A stretch of 64,000 nt of DNA from an uncultured Chitinophagaceae bacterium (GTDB taxonomy: Bacteria; Bacteroidota; Bacteroidia; Chitinophagales; Chitinophagaceae). The stretch spans positions 310,001 to 374,000 of the forward strand of contig CALGAP010000008.1 of assembly GCA_937958995.1 (NCBI GenBank), in the 5' to 3' direction. The notes under the pieces are model-generated. The model saw only the letters and a program-made list of their open reading frames with translations. It was not told the origin of the DNA and made no database searches. The translations under genes were made by a program, and so were the position numbers. Below, in pieces: positions 8,108 to 16,408 of the stretch (the first letter of the stretch is position 1; each line of letters opens with the position of its first letter).

Positions 8108-11100
8108 CAAGATCGGTAATATCAACTCACCATAACAGAACTGACGGGCAGGCGGCCCGGCCCTTTTTTGCTCCCGTTATTCAACCCAAACTCACCATTA
8201 ACCAGCCTAATGATGTGTTCGAACAGGAAGCCGACACCATAGCCGAAAAAGTAATGCGCATGAGCGACCACGATGCGGCGCCCGCGAAGGTGGCACCGGT
8301 GGTGGTTCAGAAAAAATGTTCGGCTTGCGAAGAAGAGGAAAAACTGCAAAAGAAAGAGGAAGAAGAAAGCGAAGAGGGGTTGATACATCGCAAATGCGCA
8401 GCCTGCGAACAAGAAGATAAACTCGTACAAAGAACTCCATATACCGTTCAAAGAAAATGCGCGGCCTGCGAGGAAGAAGAAAAGCTACAACGCAAATGTG
8501 CGGCTTGTGAAGAGGAACTTCAGTTGAAAGCTTCCGGCGCGCCGGCAGTGGCCGCACGCCCCGCAGCTCCATCGTCTGTTTATCAAGTGTTGCAATCCGG
8601 CGGCTCGCCCTTGGATGAAGGCACGCGACATTTCATGGAGTCGCGCTTTAAACAGGACTTTGGTCATGTACAAATTCATAACGATCCACTCGCACATCAG
8701 TCTGCAAAAGAAATAAATGCAAAAGCCTACACGCACGGCAAGCATATCGTGTTTGCACCGGGAGAGTATCAGCCGCATACACCTTCGGGTAAACAATTGC
8801 TGGCGCATGAACTGGTACACGTGATGCAACAAGGACATGGCGTGGTAAGAAGAGAACCAAAAGATATTCATGTTCCTGACACCGAGCAAACCGAAGAATG
8901 GAAACCTGTTCTGGGCAGAGAGTTTTTGTGGAAAAATCCCGACCTGCGCAAGATCATCTACCCGCAACGAGAAGATAGTTTGAGAGCTTTCCTTGAAATA
9001 GTAAAAAGCCTGGAACTGAGCAATCTTATCGAGGGAAGTAAGGATTTACCCGATGAGGAAATTCAAAAAATGATTGAAAAGGATAAAATAGCATTGGAGG
9101 TACAAATAAAAGAACTGGAAGATGATAAACGATCCCTGCAGGATTACATAAAAGATGAAAAGGCGGAGATTGCCGGGGCTGAAATGCTCAAACAGGAAAC
9201 GGAGAAAGGGTTGCGTGCGCTGCTAAAGCCTGGCGCCGAAGCCACTAAAACCCGCGCGGCCAAAATAAAAATAGAGGCAACCATCAAGACGCTATCGCAA
9301 AAAATAGAAAACGCGCAGAACAATCTCGACTGGGTGATCCGTAAAGAAAAGCGCGCGGGTAAAGATTTGCCAAAAGAAAAGGAACTGTGGGAAAAAAGAA
9401 AGTCTGATGCTATCCAGTCCAGGGACAAACTTTTGTCGGAACTGGAAACCGTTAAAGGACAATACGACAAATTAATTGGTCCCCTGGAAACCACCAAAGA
9501 GGCGCTTGTGGATGAAATATCCGGCAAGAAGGCAGAAATCAAAAATGCTGAGGCCAGGATAAAAAAAATTACTACGCTCGTATCAAAATCCAAAACGGAA
9601 CTGGCAAAAATCACAAAGCTCGCCGGGTCTATACAAAAACGAAAGGATAAACCAGGTAAGGATATACCAGCCAACGAGAAATCTCTTTTGCAGCAATGGC
9701 GGCTGAAACGTTATCGTGATCTGCTGATCAGTATGGATCACACCGCACTGCTGGTGGAAGTGAAGAAAGTCTTCGAAAATCAAGCCGCCAGAGGTTTCTT
9801 CCCCGACTGGATGCAATATGCCATCATCCATTTCTCGGGAATGCGGTATGCCAGCGCCCACGGCACCTGGGAAGAAAATCCGCAGGAACTGCTGTTCATT
9901 CTGAAAGACATAGAAATTGACCACGCTGTAGATGAAAACGCCAACAAAGTGAGAGGTGAAGCGCTGCTGGAAATGAGTTCGAAAGAAGCACAAAAAATCT
10001 TCTCATTTGAAGCAGTAAAAAAACAACTGCGAGGTAAGGACCTGGCTGCACTTGAAAAACTAATTCCCATAGCGGCCTCGCTGAAAGAACAATACATTGA
10101 ATTGGCAAGAGCCCAGGACGAAGCGCGCGTTAAAGAGGCGTCCGAAAAAATAACTACCCTGGAAGAAGAGGCGGAAACACTACTCGGCGAATTTTCACCA
10201 GCAGTTCGAAAAAAAATTATTGCACTCAGAGAAAAAGACAAGCAGGCACTTATAACCAGGTTCAGAGAAAAATCAAAAGCAAAACTGAAAGCCCTGAGCA
10301 CGGCGCAGGTGTTGACTATTCTAAAAAAAATGCGCGACGATGGACAAATACCCGATTATGCCTGGGATGAAATCACCAGTTTTACCGAATTAAGAATTGA
10401 AATGCCCGCCGACAGGCTGGTGCCAAAGAAAAACAAAGGATTGAAGGATATGTCCATCACACCCAAGGTCGATCCGGCGGAATTTACCCGTTGGAAAAAC
10501 ATTCTCAAACTTTGGTACAAAAAATCCGACAGCACAGCGTGGAGAAAAGGCCATGCCAAAACACTCAACGTATCTATTGTAACCTCACTGGTATGCGACC
10601 AGATAGGCAGCATGGTGCAACATGCGCGCGGCCTGGAGCCCGCCGGCGGCCTGCGCAAGAATGCATTGTTTTATTACGACCTTGCAAAAGATGCCAAAAC
10701 CGGGCCTGCGGCAGACTGGAACAAAGACACGGTATGTCCGCCTGAACCGCCCGGACCGGTATTTAAAAAGCCATCCAAGCTGGAAGATTTTCCCTGTGGC
10801 GCCAGCATCTTCTGGATGGATTGGTCAGAACTTGAGATCACCAGTCAATACAAAACATTTTATGAAAGGAAAGAAGCGCCGCTCTTGAAAGATATTCAAC
10901 GACTGGTGGATAAACGCAAAAGCTTATTAAAATCCGATCCAAAAAATGAATTGCCGAAAGTGGAGAAAGACCTGGCAGAATTGAATCATAAAAGAAAAAA
11001 AATGCTGGAAGAACGATCGAAGATAGATTTGTTCAAAACACCTAAGGAAAAAAGCTTTGTGCCCGATTTCTCTAACCTAGTCTCTCCCTTCCCCGAAGCA

Positions 11101-11670
11101 GACCTGAAAATTTTTGACACACAAAAAGTATATAAAGAAACTCAGGCGGGCAACCAGGCAATTGTGGATGTGGAAGAATCTGGCTTTGAAATAAAGAATG
11201 GCATTACCCGCAATGGCTGGACTTATTCCATTAACGAAGACCGCGTAGAACTGAAATCAAAAAAAGGTACCACCAAAGTGAGCAGTGTAATGCGCGTACA
11301 ACCCAACCCATTTGTATGCTCACAACCGGGATCAAAATGCGACCTTGAATTTTCCAACAAACCCAATCCTAATCTCGTGAAACAATGGCTGATATGGCGG
11401 CACCAGGCTACTGTGTTGTTTGTGAAGCCGCCATCCACCATTTACACATTTGACACCTCCGGCCGGTTCAACGACACTAAAATAAGCGGCCTCACCGTAA
11501 TGGAACGGCACCTCTCGAGCATGACTGGCACCAAAAATGTATTTGTAGGGTTTACGCCCGGCAAGAATAAAGACCTGACACCGTTCCTGGAAGACGCAAA
11601 AATTTTCAGTGCCGACACCAACGTTCCGGCAAGCGAACCGGCAAAGGATAATTCAACCATCGAAGAATAA
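8092..11670 (+). CDS. DUF4157 (eCIS core domain) protein with CxxC repeats, coiled coil and putative C-terminal cysteine hydrolase
   Basis: 1192-aa protein. Residues 20-60 hold the leader FFAPVIQPKLTI and FEQEADTIAEKVM typical of DUF4157 proteins, and HELVHVMQQ at 239-247 is the domain's zinc-protease-like motif. Between them are four CxxC units (Cys 76/79, 102/105, 123/126, 136/139) on acidic linkers. Residues about 310-560 are strongly charged and probably coiled coil. The C-terminal third has an order that resembles NlpC/P60-type hydrolases: VCDQIG with C835, FPCGASIFW near 900-907, WRHQATVLF with H1104, and FDTSG with D1121. That reading is tentative. DUF4157 is known as a marker of eCIS loci and often precedes toxin domains. 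The start overlaps the upstream gene; the stop is immediately followed by the ATPase start. Confidence 0.8.
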   Translation: MDSVLTRSVISTHHNRTDGQAARPFFAPVIQPKLTINQPNDVFEQEADTIAEKVMRMSDHDAAPAKVAPVVVQKKCSACEEEEKLQKKEEEESEEGLIHRKCAACEQEDKLVQRTPYTVQRKCAACEEEEKLQRKCAACEEELQLKASGAPAVAARPAAPSSVYQVLQSGGSPLDEGTRHFMESRFKQDFGHVQIHNDPLAHQSAKEINAKAYTHGKHIVFAPGEYQPHTPSGKQLLAHELVHVMQQGHGVVRREPKDIHVPDTEQTEEWKPVLGREFLWKNPDLRKIIYPQREDSLRAFLEIVKSLELSNLIEGSKDLPDEEIQKMIEKDKIALEVQIKELEDDKRSLQDYIKDEKAEIAGAEMLKQETEKGLRALLKPGAEATKTRAAKIKIEATIKTLSQKIENAQNNLDWVIRKEKRAGKDLPKEKELWEKRKSDAIQSRDKLLSELETVKGQYDKLIGPLETTKEALVDEISGKKAEIKNAEARIKKITTLVSKSKTELAKITKLAGSIQKRKDKPGKDIPANEKSLLQQWRLKRYRDLLISMDHTALLVEVKKVFENQAARGFFPDWMQYAIIHFSGMRYASAHGTWEENPQELLFILKDIEIDHAVDENANKVRGEALLEMSSKEAQKIFSFEAVKKQLRGKDLAALEKLIPIAASLKEQYIELARAQDEARVKEASEKITTLEEEAETLLGEFSPAVRKKIIALREKDKQALITRFREKSKAKLKALSTAQVLTILKKMRDDGQIPDYAWDEITSFTELRIEMPADRLVPKKNKGLKDMSITPKVDPAEFTRWKNILKLWYKKSDSTAWRKGHAKTLNVSIVTSLVCDQIGSMVQHARGLEPAGGLRKNALFYYDLAKDAKTGPAADWNKDTVCPPEPPGPVFKKPSKLEDFPCGASIFWMDWSELEITSQYKTFYERKEAPLLKDIQRLVDKRKSLLKSDPKNELPKVEKDLAELNHKRKKMLEERSKIDLFKTPKEKSFVPDFSNLVSPFPEADLKIFDTQKVYKETQAGNQAIVDVEESGFEIKNGITRNGWTYSINEDRVELKSKKGTTKVSSVMRVQPNPFVCSQPGSKCDLEFSNKPNPNLVKQWLIWRHQATVLFVKPPSTIYTFDTSGRFNDTKISGLTVMERHLSSMTGTKNVFVGFTPGKNKDLTPFLEDAKIFSADTNVPASEPAKDNSTIEE
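8317..8508 (+). repeat. Four CxxC-acidic repeat units in the DUF4157 gene
   Basis: The segment encodes four copies of [KR]C[SA]ACE-E-x-KLQ. Spacing between copies varies from 13 to 26 residues, so they are diverged repeats rather than an exact tandem array. Eight cysteines in four CxxC pairs could bind metal or form disulfides; the sequence alone does not decide. Confidence 0.75.
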
Positions 11671-13008
11671 ATGGAAACACAACTCAACAACCTCATCCGC
11701 TCCCTCGAATTCCTGCGCGAAATTACCGACAAGCGCCTCGCCCTGCATTTCAGTAACGATCGCCAGGCAGAGTTCTCGTACCCGCAGCTCGCTATCGAAG
11801 GTGATGATACCCCATTGAATCAATTCATCATTCAACATCAACTAAACATCGAAGAATACATCATTCTGCTGCTGGCTTTACTCCCCCATATTCAACCCAA
11901 TTTCATTGACACCATCGTGCAGAAATACCTCCCCAACGGCGGCGACTTTGCCGAAATCGGCGGCGTAAAAGGCAGCAACCACCGCGGCATGCTGCCTACG
12001 GGCGAAACGGCCTTATTCATTTTAGGAGGCACCGATGTGCGCCGGCGCATGATGGCCGCAAAATATTTTGCCCCCGACCATTTCTTCGCCAAAGAAAACA
12101 TCCTTACCCTCGAGCCCATACGCGACGGCGAGCCCCGCATGAGCGGGAGAATTATAATGCAACCCGAGTACGTTGACCTGTTCACCACCGGCAGCAACTT
12201 CAAATACAACTTCAGCCCCGATTTCCCCGCCAAATACATTACCACCAAAATGGACTGGAGCGACCTGGTGTTGAACCCCAAAACCGCACAGCAGATCAAT
12301 GATATCAAAACCTGGCTCGATCATAATGCGCGCTTCCTGCAGGAATGGGAAATGGACAAAAAAGTTAAACCTGGTTTTCGCGCGCTGTTTTATGGTCCCT
12401 CCGGCACGGGGAAGACCTTAACCGCCACGCTGCTGGGTAAACAGTTCCGAAAAGATGTGTACCGCATCGATCTTTCGCAGGTAGTGTCTAAATACATCGG
12501 CGAGACAGAGAAGAATCTCGAAAAAATATTTCAGAAAGCCGAGCACCGTGACTGGATACTCTTTTTTGATGAGGCCGATGCATTGTTTGGTAAGCGCTCG
12601 AATGTATCGAACGCTCATGACAAGTATGCCAACCAGGAAGTGTCGTACCTCCTGCAGCGCGTGGAAGATTTTCCCGGCCTGATCATTCTGGCTTCCAACT
12701 TCAAAAGCAATATAGACGGCGCCTTCATCCGCCGCTTCAATGCCGTGGTACCCTTCTTTGCGCCCAGTGCGGCAGAGCGATTACAGTTGTGGAAAAGCAC
12801 CATCCCTCCCCGGGCGCAACTGGCCGAGGATGTGGACCTGTCGCTGCTCGCCAATAAATATGAACTTACCGGCTCGTCCATTGTTAGTATTATTCATTTT
12901 GCATCATTGCAAGCCATTGCGCGTGGCAGTGAAGTAATTATGAAAAAGGATCTGGTAGAGGGTATTCAGCGGGAGTATGAAAAAGAAGAAAGGGTGTTTA
13001 CGGAGTAG
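11671..13008 (+). CDS. eCIS AAA+ ATPase (Afp15/Alg15-type)
   Basis: 445-aa AAA+ ATPase. The Walker A motif is YGPSGTGKT near residues 233-241, Walker B is ILFFDEADALFGKR near 291-304, followed by a sensor-1 LASN and an arginine-containing IRRFNAVV segment. The first 190 residues are the substrate-specific N-terminal region usual for this clade. Homologues are a constant part of eCIS clusters and are thought to assist particle assembly or cargo loading from the cytoplasm. The gene directly abuts the DUF4157 gene (stop and start adjacent) and is the last of the operon in this window. The next gene belongs to an unrelated regulator with its own promoter box. Confidence 0.92.
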   Translation: METQLNNLIRSLEFLREITDKRLALHFSNDRQAEFSYPQLAIEGDDTPLNQFIIQHQLNIEEYIILLLALLPHIQPNFIDTIVQKYLPNGGDFAEIGGVKGSNHRGMLPTGETALFILGGTDVRRRMMAAKYFAPDHFFAKENILTLEPIRDGEPRMSGRIIMQPEYVDLFTTGSNFKYNFSPDFPAKYITTKMDWSDLVLNPKTAQQINDIKTWLDHNARFLQEWEMDKKVKPGFRALFYGPSGTGKTLTATLLGKQFRKDVYRIDLSQVVSKYIGETEKNLEKIFQKAEHRDWILFFDEADALFGKRSNVSNAHDKYANQEVSYLLQRVEDFPGLIILASNFKSNIDGAFIRRFNAVVPFFAPSAAERLQLWKSTIPPRAQLAEDVDLSLLANKYELTGSSIVSIIHFASLQAIARGSEVIMKKDLVEGIQREYEKEERVFTE

Positions 13009-13024
13009 AGCAATCGCGCTTGCT

Positions 13025-13032
13025 TAAATTTG
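13025..13032 (+). promoter_or_regulatory. Bacteroidota -7 box upstream of the AraC gene
   Basis: TAAATTTG fits TAnnTTTG exactly. It lies one base before the first ATG (13034) and 25 bases before the second (13058), which favours 13058 as the translation start. No clear -33 TTTG was seen. Confidence 0.55.
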
Positions 13033-13057
13033 TATGACGCCGGGATTTTTTTCGCCA

Positions 13058-13831
13058 ATGAATTTATCAACATTTCAACCGGGACCATCATTAGCGCCTT
13101 TCATTAAATGCTACAACATTATTGAAAGCCGCAGCGGCATTACCAATACCGTACTGCCCGGCACTTCATTGGCCATGGCGTTCCGGTATAGTGGCGAGAC
13201 ATCATTCGTGGTGAATCATCACGCCACTCATCTTCCCGCTGCCGTGGTTTCGGGATTGCAGAAATCGGCGCGACAAATTCATTACGCCCAAGACACGTCT
13301 AATTTTGTTGTACTGTTTAAGGAAACCGGCTTAGCAGCATTTTTCAAACAACCGCTTCATGAACTATTTACCCAAAGCGTATCGCTGGAAAATTTTTTCA
13401 AAGCATCGGAGATAGAAAATATCCAGGAGCAATTAGCGGAGAGTAAAAATCATGAAGAACGAGTAGCTGTAGTGGAATCATTTTTGCTATCAAAACTAAA
13501 TTCCCACCGCCGCGACACTTTAATAGAAACAGCTATCCATAAAATTTACGCTGCCCAGGGAAATATCAAAATCAGCGATCTGTTGCAGGAGTTATATATC
13601 AGCAAAGACGCTTTTGAAAAACGTTTCCGCAAAACAGCCGGCGCCACGCCCAAGCAATTTGCGCATATTGTAAAAATGAACGCTGTGATCCGAAAAATCC
13701 GGAACGATCACTCTTTCCTGGGCGCTGCTTTTGATAACGGCTTTTACGACCAGCCGCATTTTAATAAAGACTTCAAAATGTTTACCGGGCAAACGCCCAC
13801 CCATTTCCTCCAGTCAGCACGATTCTGGTAA
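13058..13831 (+). CDS. AraC family transcriptional regulator
   Basis: About 257-aa regulator. The N-terminal region (FQPGPSLAPFIKCYNIIES) is typical of the DUF6597-type sensor half common in Bacteroidota AraC proteins. The C-terminal 100 residues contain the two helix-turn-helix units (ISDLLQELYISKDAFEKRF, then FLGAAFDNGFYDQPHFNKDF) with the signature FKMFTGQTPTHF. The start at 13058 is preferred because a TAnnTTTG box sits directly on the upstream ATG at 13034. It follows the eCIS ATPase by only 50 bases on the same strand, but family and promoter suggest an independent unit. Its target could be the eCIS operon or the YciI-like gene downstream; neither can be shown here. Confidence 0.85.
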   Translation: MNLSTFQPGPSLAPFIKCYNIIESRSGITNTVLPGTSLAMAFRYSGETSFVVNHHATHLPAAVVSGLQKSARQIHYAQDTSNFVVLFKETGLAAFFKQPLHELFTQSVSLENFFKASEIENIQEQLAESKNHEERVAVVESFLLSKLNSHRRDTLIETAIHKIYAAQGNIKISDLLQELYISKDAFEKRFRKTAGATPKQFAHIVKMNAVIRKIRNDHSFLGAAFDNGFYDQPHFNKDFKMFTGQTPTHFLQSARFW

Positions 13832-13899
13832 ATCAATGCTTTTTTACAAGGATGGAGTTTTTCCGAGGCTGAAATTTGCCTTGTAAAAAAAGTATAGCC

Positions 13900-14343
13900 A
13901 TGAAGCTTTTCAAAACAGTGCTTTTCTGCGGACTATCCTTGCTGCTTACGCAATCATCATTTTCTCCCAACACAAAAAACGTTACAACTATGCCGGATAT
14001 GAAACATTTCAGTTTATTGGTACGCGTGCCCGTTACCTACAACAAAGAAATGGCCGAACAGGTTTTTCCCCAATGGATGCAATTGTTTGACGAGTGGAAG
14101 TCGTCGGGGGTATATGTTTTCAGTTTTGCCTTTCCCGGCGATAGCTATACGGTAAACGGGCCGGACAAGACGGTGAAAAAAGAATCTGTACTATCAGGCA
14201 ACCTGCGCGTGGTGAGCAATGTGGTGATCAAGGCGGAGAGTCTTGAAGCCGCGGTAAAGCTGGCCGGCCGCTGTCCCATATTGCAGCATGGGGGAAGTGT
14301 GGAGGTGAGGGAGATTGTGAACTTCCAGCTTCCCTCACCTTAG
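13900..14343 (+). CDS. YciI-like (DGPF-type) domain protein with signal peptide
   Basis: 147-aa protein from the ATG at 13900; an in-frame ATG at 13876 would add eight residues before the signal sequence. Residues 1-22 form a hydrophobic export signal (KLFKTVLFCGLSLLLTQ). The rest fits the YciI-like fold: a ferredoxin-like strand MKHFSLLVRVP, then GPDKTVKKESVLSGNLRVV, then SLEAAVKLAGRCPILQHGGSVEVREI, the usual family ending. Most YciI proteins are cytoplasmic and lack a leader, so the export signal is unusual. It follows the AraC gene by 68 bases and may be its partner. Function of the family is not settled (proposed small-molecule enzymes). Confidence 0.75.
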   Translation: MKLFKTVLFCGLSLLLTQSSFSPNTKNVTTMPDMKHFSLLVRVPVTYNKEMAEQVFPQWMQLFDEWKSSGVYVFSFAFPGDSYTVNGPDKTVKKESVLSGNLRVVSNVVIKAESLEAAVKLAGRCPILQHGGSVEVREIVNFQLPSP

Positions 14344-14511
14344 TGTATGTAACGGTAAACTTTGCGGGTTGTCTATTTTGCTGTTCTTCAGCCCGATCAG
14401 GTTTTCATCAGCCTCCACCACGCCCAGCCTGGCATTGGGTGCATTGGTACCGATACCAATATTTCCACCCGGGTTCAGCGTTAAGCGATAGTTGCCCACA
14501 CTGGTTTCCAT
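14335..14511 (-). pseudogene. Fragment of a GIGTN-type secreted/tail-fibre-like protein
   Basis: A 58-aa reading frame on the minus strand encodes METSVGNYRLTLNPGG followed by NIGIGTNAPNARLGV. This NxGIGTxxPxxxLxV signature is the one that opens secreted fibre-like proteins in Bacteroidota, including the gene at 16409. There is an in-frame stop just upstream of the ATG and the frame ends after about 58 residues, so it is probably a leftover piece of a longer gene. Its 3' end overlaps the end of the YciI gene on the opposite strand. It could also be a real small gene. Confidence 0.45.
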
Positions 14512-14517
14512 AAAATT

Positions 14518-14895
14518 GAGTTTTTAAGAACACAGGACATCAGATACAATCCGTTTTCTGAATCAAACGCTACAAAACAAATATATGTTGAAGGTGCAGC
14601 GACACAAGTGACCCAGACACGATACGAGAGAAATATTTATGCAAGAAAGATATGCCTGAATCATTATGGCTATTCGTGTTCTGTTTGTGGCTTCAACTTT
14701 GAAAAATTTTACGGCAGAATAGGCTACAAATTCATTCACGTTCATCATTTAATACAAGTGGCGACAAGGAAACAGGAATACAAAGTTGACCCGATTCAGG
14801 ACTTACGACCTGTTTGTCCAAACTGCCATTCTATGCTACATAAAAAAAATCCACCGTTGACAATTGAGGAACTAAAAGAGATGTTGAGAAAATGA
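14518..14895 (+). pseudogene. HNH endonuclease, N-terminally truncated
   Basis: Only the C-terminal HNH module is present: an EGAATQVTQTRYERN segment, CLNHYGYSCSVCGFNF, then FIHVHHLIQVA and DLRPVCPNCHSMLHKKNPP. The two CxxC pairs and the HH of the HNH fold are intact. The frame is open from 14485 and homology-like sequence starts near 14518, but there is no ATG; the first plausible start is GTG at 14608, which would leave 95 residues. In related nucleases this module follows a longer recognition domain, so this looks like the 3' remainder of a restriction-type nuclease. Local base composition is more AT-rich than in the flanking genes, consistent with transfer. Confidence 0.65.
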
Positions 14896-15155
14896 GGACT
14901 GTCAAAAACACGGTTACCTGGGCGCGCAGGACACTTACTATGTTGGCACCATCAAAGGAGATTATTTTCAGAAAGAAAATCTACAACACACTTGATGAAT
15001 TGCAAGGCGACCTTGACTTGTGGTTAGATGAGTACAACAACCAACGAACGCACTCAGGCAAATACTGATTTGGCAGAACGCCAATGCAAACATTTTTAGA
15101 ATCCCTACCTATAGCAAAACAAAAAATGCCGCAGAATCTAACTCCCGCAGCCTAA
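14894..15155 (+). pseudogene. IS481-type transposase remnant, deleted and interrupted
   Basis: Two pieces of one transposase family lie in different frames. The first reads YLGAQDTYYVGTIKG, matching the conserved central motif of IS481-like enzymes. After an internal deletion the second reads KIYNTLDELQGDLDLWLDEY and then NNQRTHSGKY, followed by an in-frame TGA at 15066-15068, then FGRTPMQTFL to a stop at 15153. The order is that of the DDE domain's C-terminal part. The N-terminus and clear terminal inverted repeats are missing. It starts at the HNH stop codon, so an insertion may have cut into the HNH region. Confidence 0.75.
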
Positions 15156-15225
15156 AAAATATCTTGACCCTATAAAACTAAAAAATAAAATCCTCGATTG
15201 TCAGATTAAGTAATGACTAATACAC

Positions 15226-15921
15226 CTAAACTATTTCACCTAAACTCAGTTGGTTTGCAAAACTTTCAATTCTTTTATTACGGGCATTTACGAAATCCAT
15301 TACTTTTTTCTTATAAATCAAATAGTCGTCAACGCTTGTAAATGTTGGTTTTGTTGTAAAGTTGTCAAATGGTAAATAAAATCGAATATTTTCATTTTCG
15401 TCAACAAGGTCATTGAGTAGAAAGAAGTCAACGTAACCTTTAAAGTGATCAAACAAGTCGAAAAAGTTTCTATACCTCAAAAGTGTATCGTAAAGTGGGC
15501 TTTTTTCTCCTTTATAAAAGCGCCTGATACATTCTAATGTAAGGTCAAACCTATCGTCAATTAATCTATTTACCCCTCGTGCCTGATTAATTGTAAGCTG
15601 GTTGTCTATTTTATTTTTAGGAAAAATTGTGTAAGCGCCAATTGTTGAACCAATATCATAGAGTTCGTTTACTTCGTCTGGAATCTGCCGTATCAACAAT
15701 TGTTTTCTTTTCTGGTTTCTGTAGGAATGAGCGATAGCATCACTTCCCAAATTGAATTCCCCAAGTTCCGATTTGTGATATAAATATGCACCACTTTTAT
15801 TAATCTCCAGCTGAAAAAGCTTTCCGTTAGGGAGTGGTTTACTCCCATAGTATTTTATGGTACAATCGAAGTGTTGGACTTGCACAATCTGGGTCACCTC
15901 CATTTGCGTCTGAGTGAACAA
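15226..15921 (-). CDS. DUF6994 family protein
   Basis: 231-aa intact protein of unknown function. The conserved block reads TIFPKNKIDNQLTINQARG, RFDLTLECIRRFYKG, RYRNFFDLFDHFKGYVDFF and a C-terminal FVNARNKRIESF, which I recall as the DUF6994 family. No signal peptide, membrane segment or known catalytic motif is visible. The gene is AT-rich relative to the housekeeping genes here and is flanked by IS481 and IS3 remnants, so it was probably acquired horizontally. An internal Met at residue 7 is an alternative start. The family name is from memory and should be treated as likely rather than certain. Confidence 0.65.
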   Translation of the reverse strand: MFTQTQMEVTQIVQVQHFDCTIKYYGSKPLPNGKLFQLEINKSGAYLYHKSELGEFNLGSDAIAHSYRNQKRKQLLIRQIPDEVNELYDIGSTIGAYTIFPKNKIDNQLTINQARGVNRLIDDRFDLTLECIRRFYKGEKSPLYDTLLRYRNFFDLFDHFKGYVDFFLLNDLVDENENIRFYLPFDNFTTKPTFTSVDDYLIYKKKVMDFVNARNKRIESFANQLSLGEIV

Positions 15922-16007
15922 TAAATGTGATATCGATTTTCAATTTTTGTGTTTTTCTGATATGTAGGCTCCCCCATTTTCGCCCATTTTAAAGTTAACA
16001 AAAAAGT

Positions 16008-16241
16008 TTAACTTTTGATGAGTCATATGGAGGCATCGATTTTATGGCTGATAGTCTCTGGAATGGCCGTACGTTCCGATTGCTGATTATTGTGGATAAT
16101 TTTAACCGGGAAGTATTGCATATCGAGTCGGATACGCCGCTACCAACAACCCGGCTAATCTGTCGCCTGGAGATGTTGCGAGATATGCAGGGATTACTTT
16201 AAATGATCCGCGTGGATGATAGCCCCGACAATCCGGTATCC
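16008..16241 (+). pseudogene. IS3-family transposase (OrfB) remnant
   Basis: One frame encodes GGIDFMADSLWNGRTFRLL, then IVDNFNREVLHIESDTPLP, a TAA at 16200-16202, and then IRVDDSPDN. These match the DDE integrase core of IS3-group OrfB proteins, where the motifs are normally DFMSDSL, VDDFNRE and RVDNGPEF. The final motif is mutated. Only about 75 codons survive, without the N-terminal or C-terminal parts and without recognisable inverted repeats. Confidence 0.7.
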
Positions 16242-16408
16242 ATTGGCTATCGAATTTCTAATTTAACGGTAAAATACAAACGTATATTATGGATGTTGTT
16301 CCTATATTCAATTCCCTTCTCGGCTTCCCACCCATCACCCCCCTCACCCATTTTCGCGATTGCCTATCCCACCTCCTCCCGCTATTTTTAGCCGGCAAAA
16401 TTTTAACC

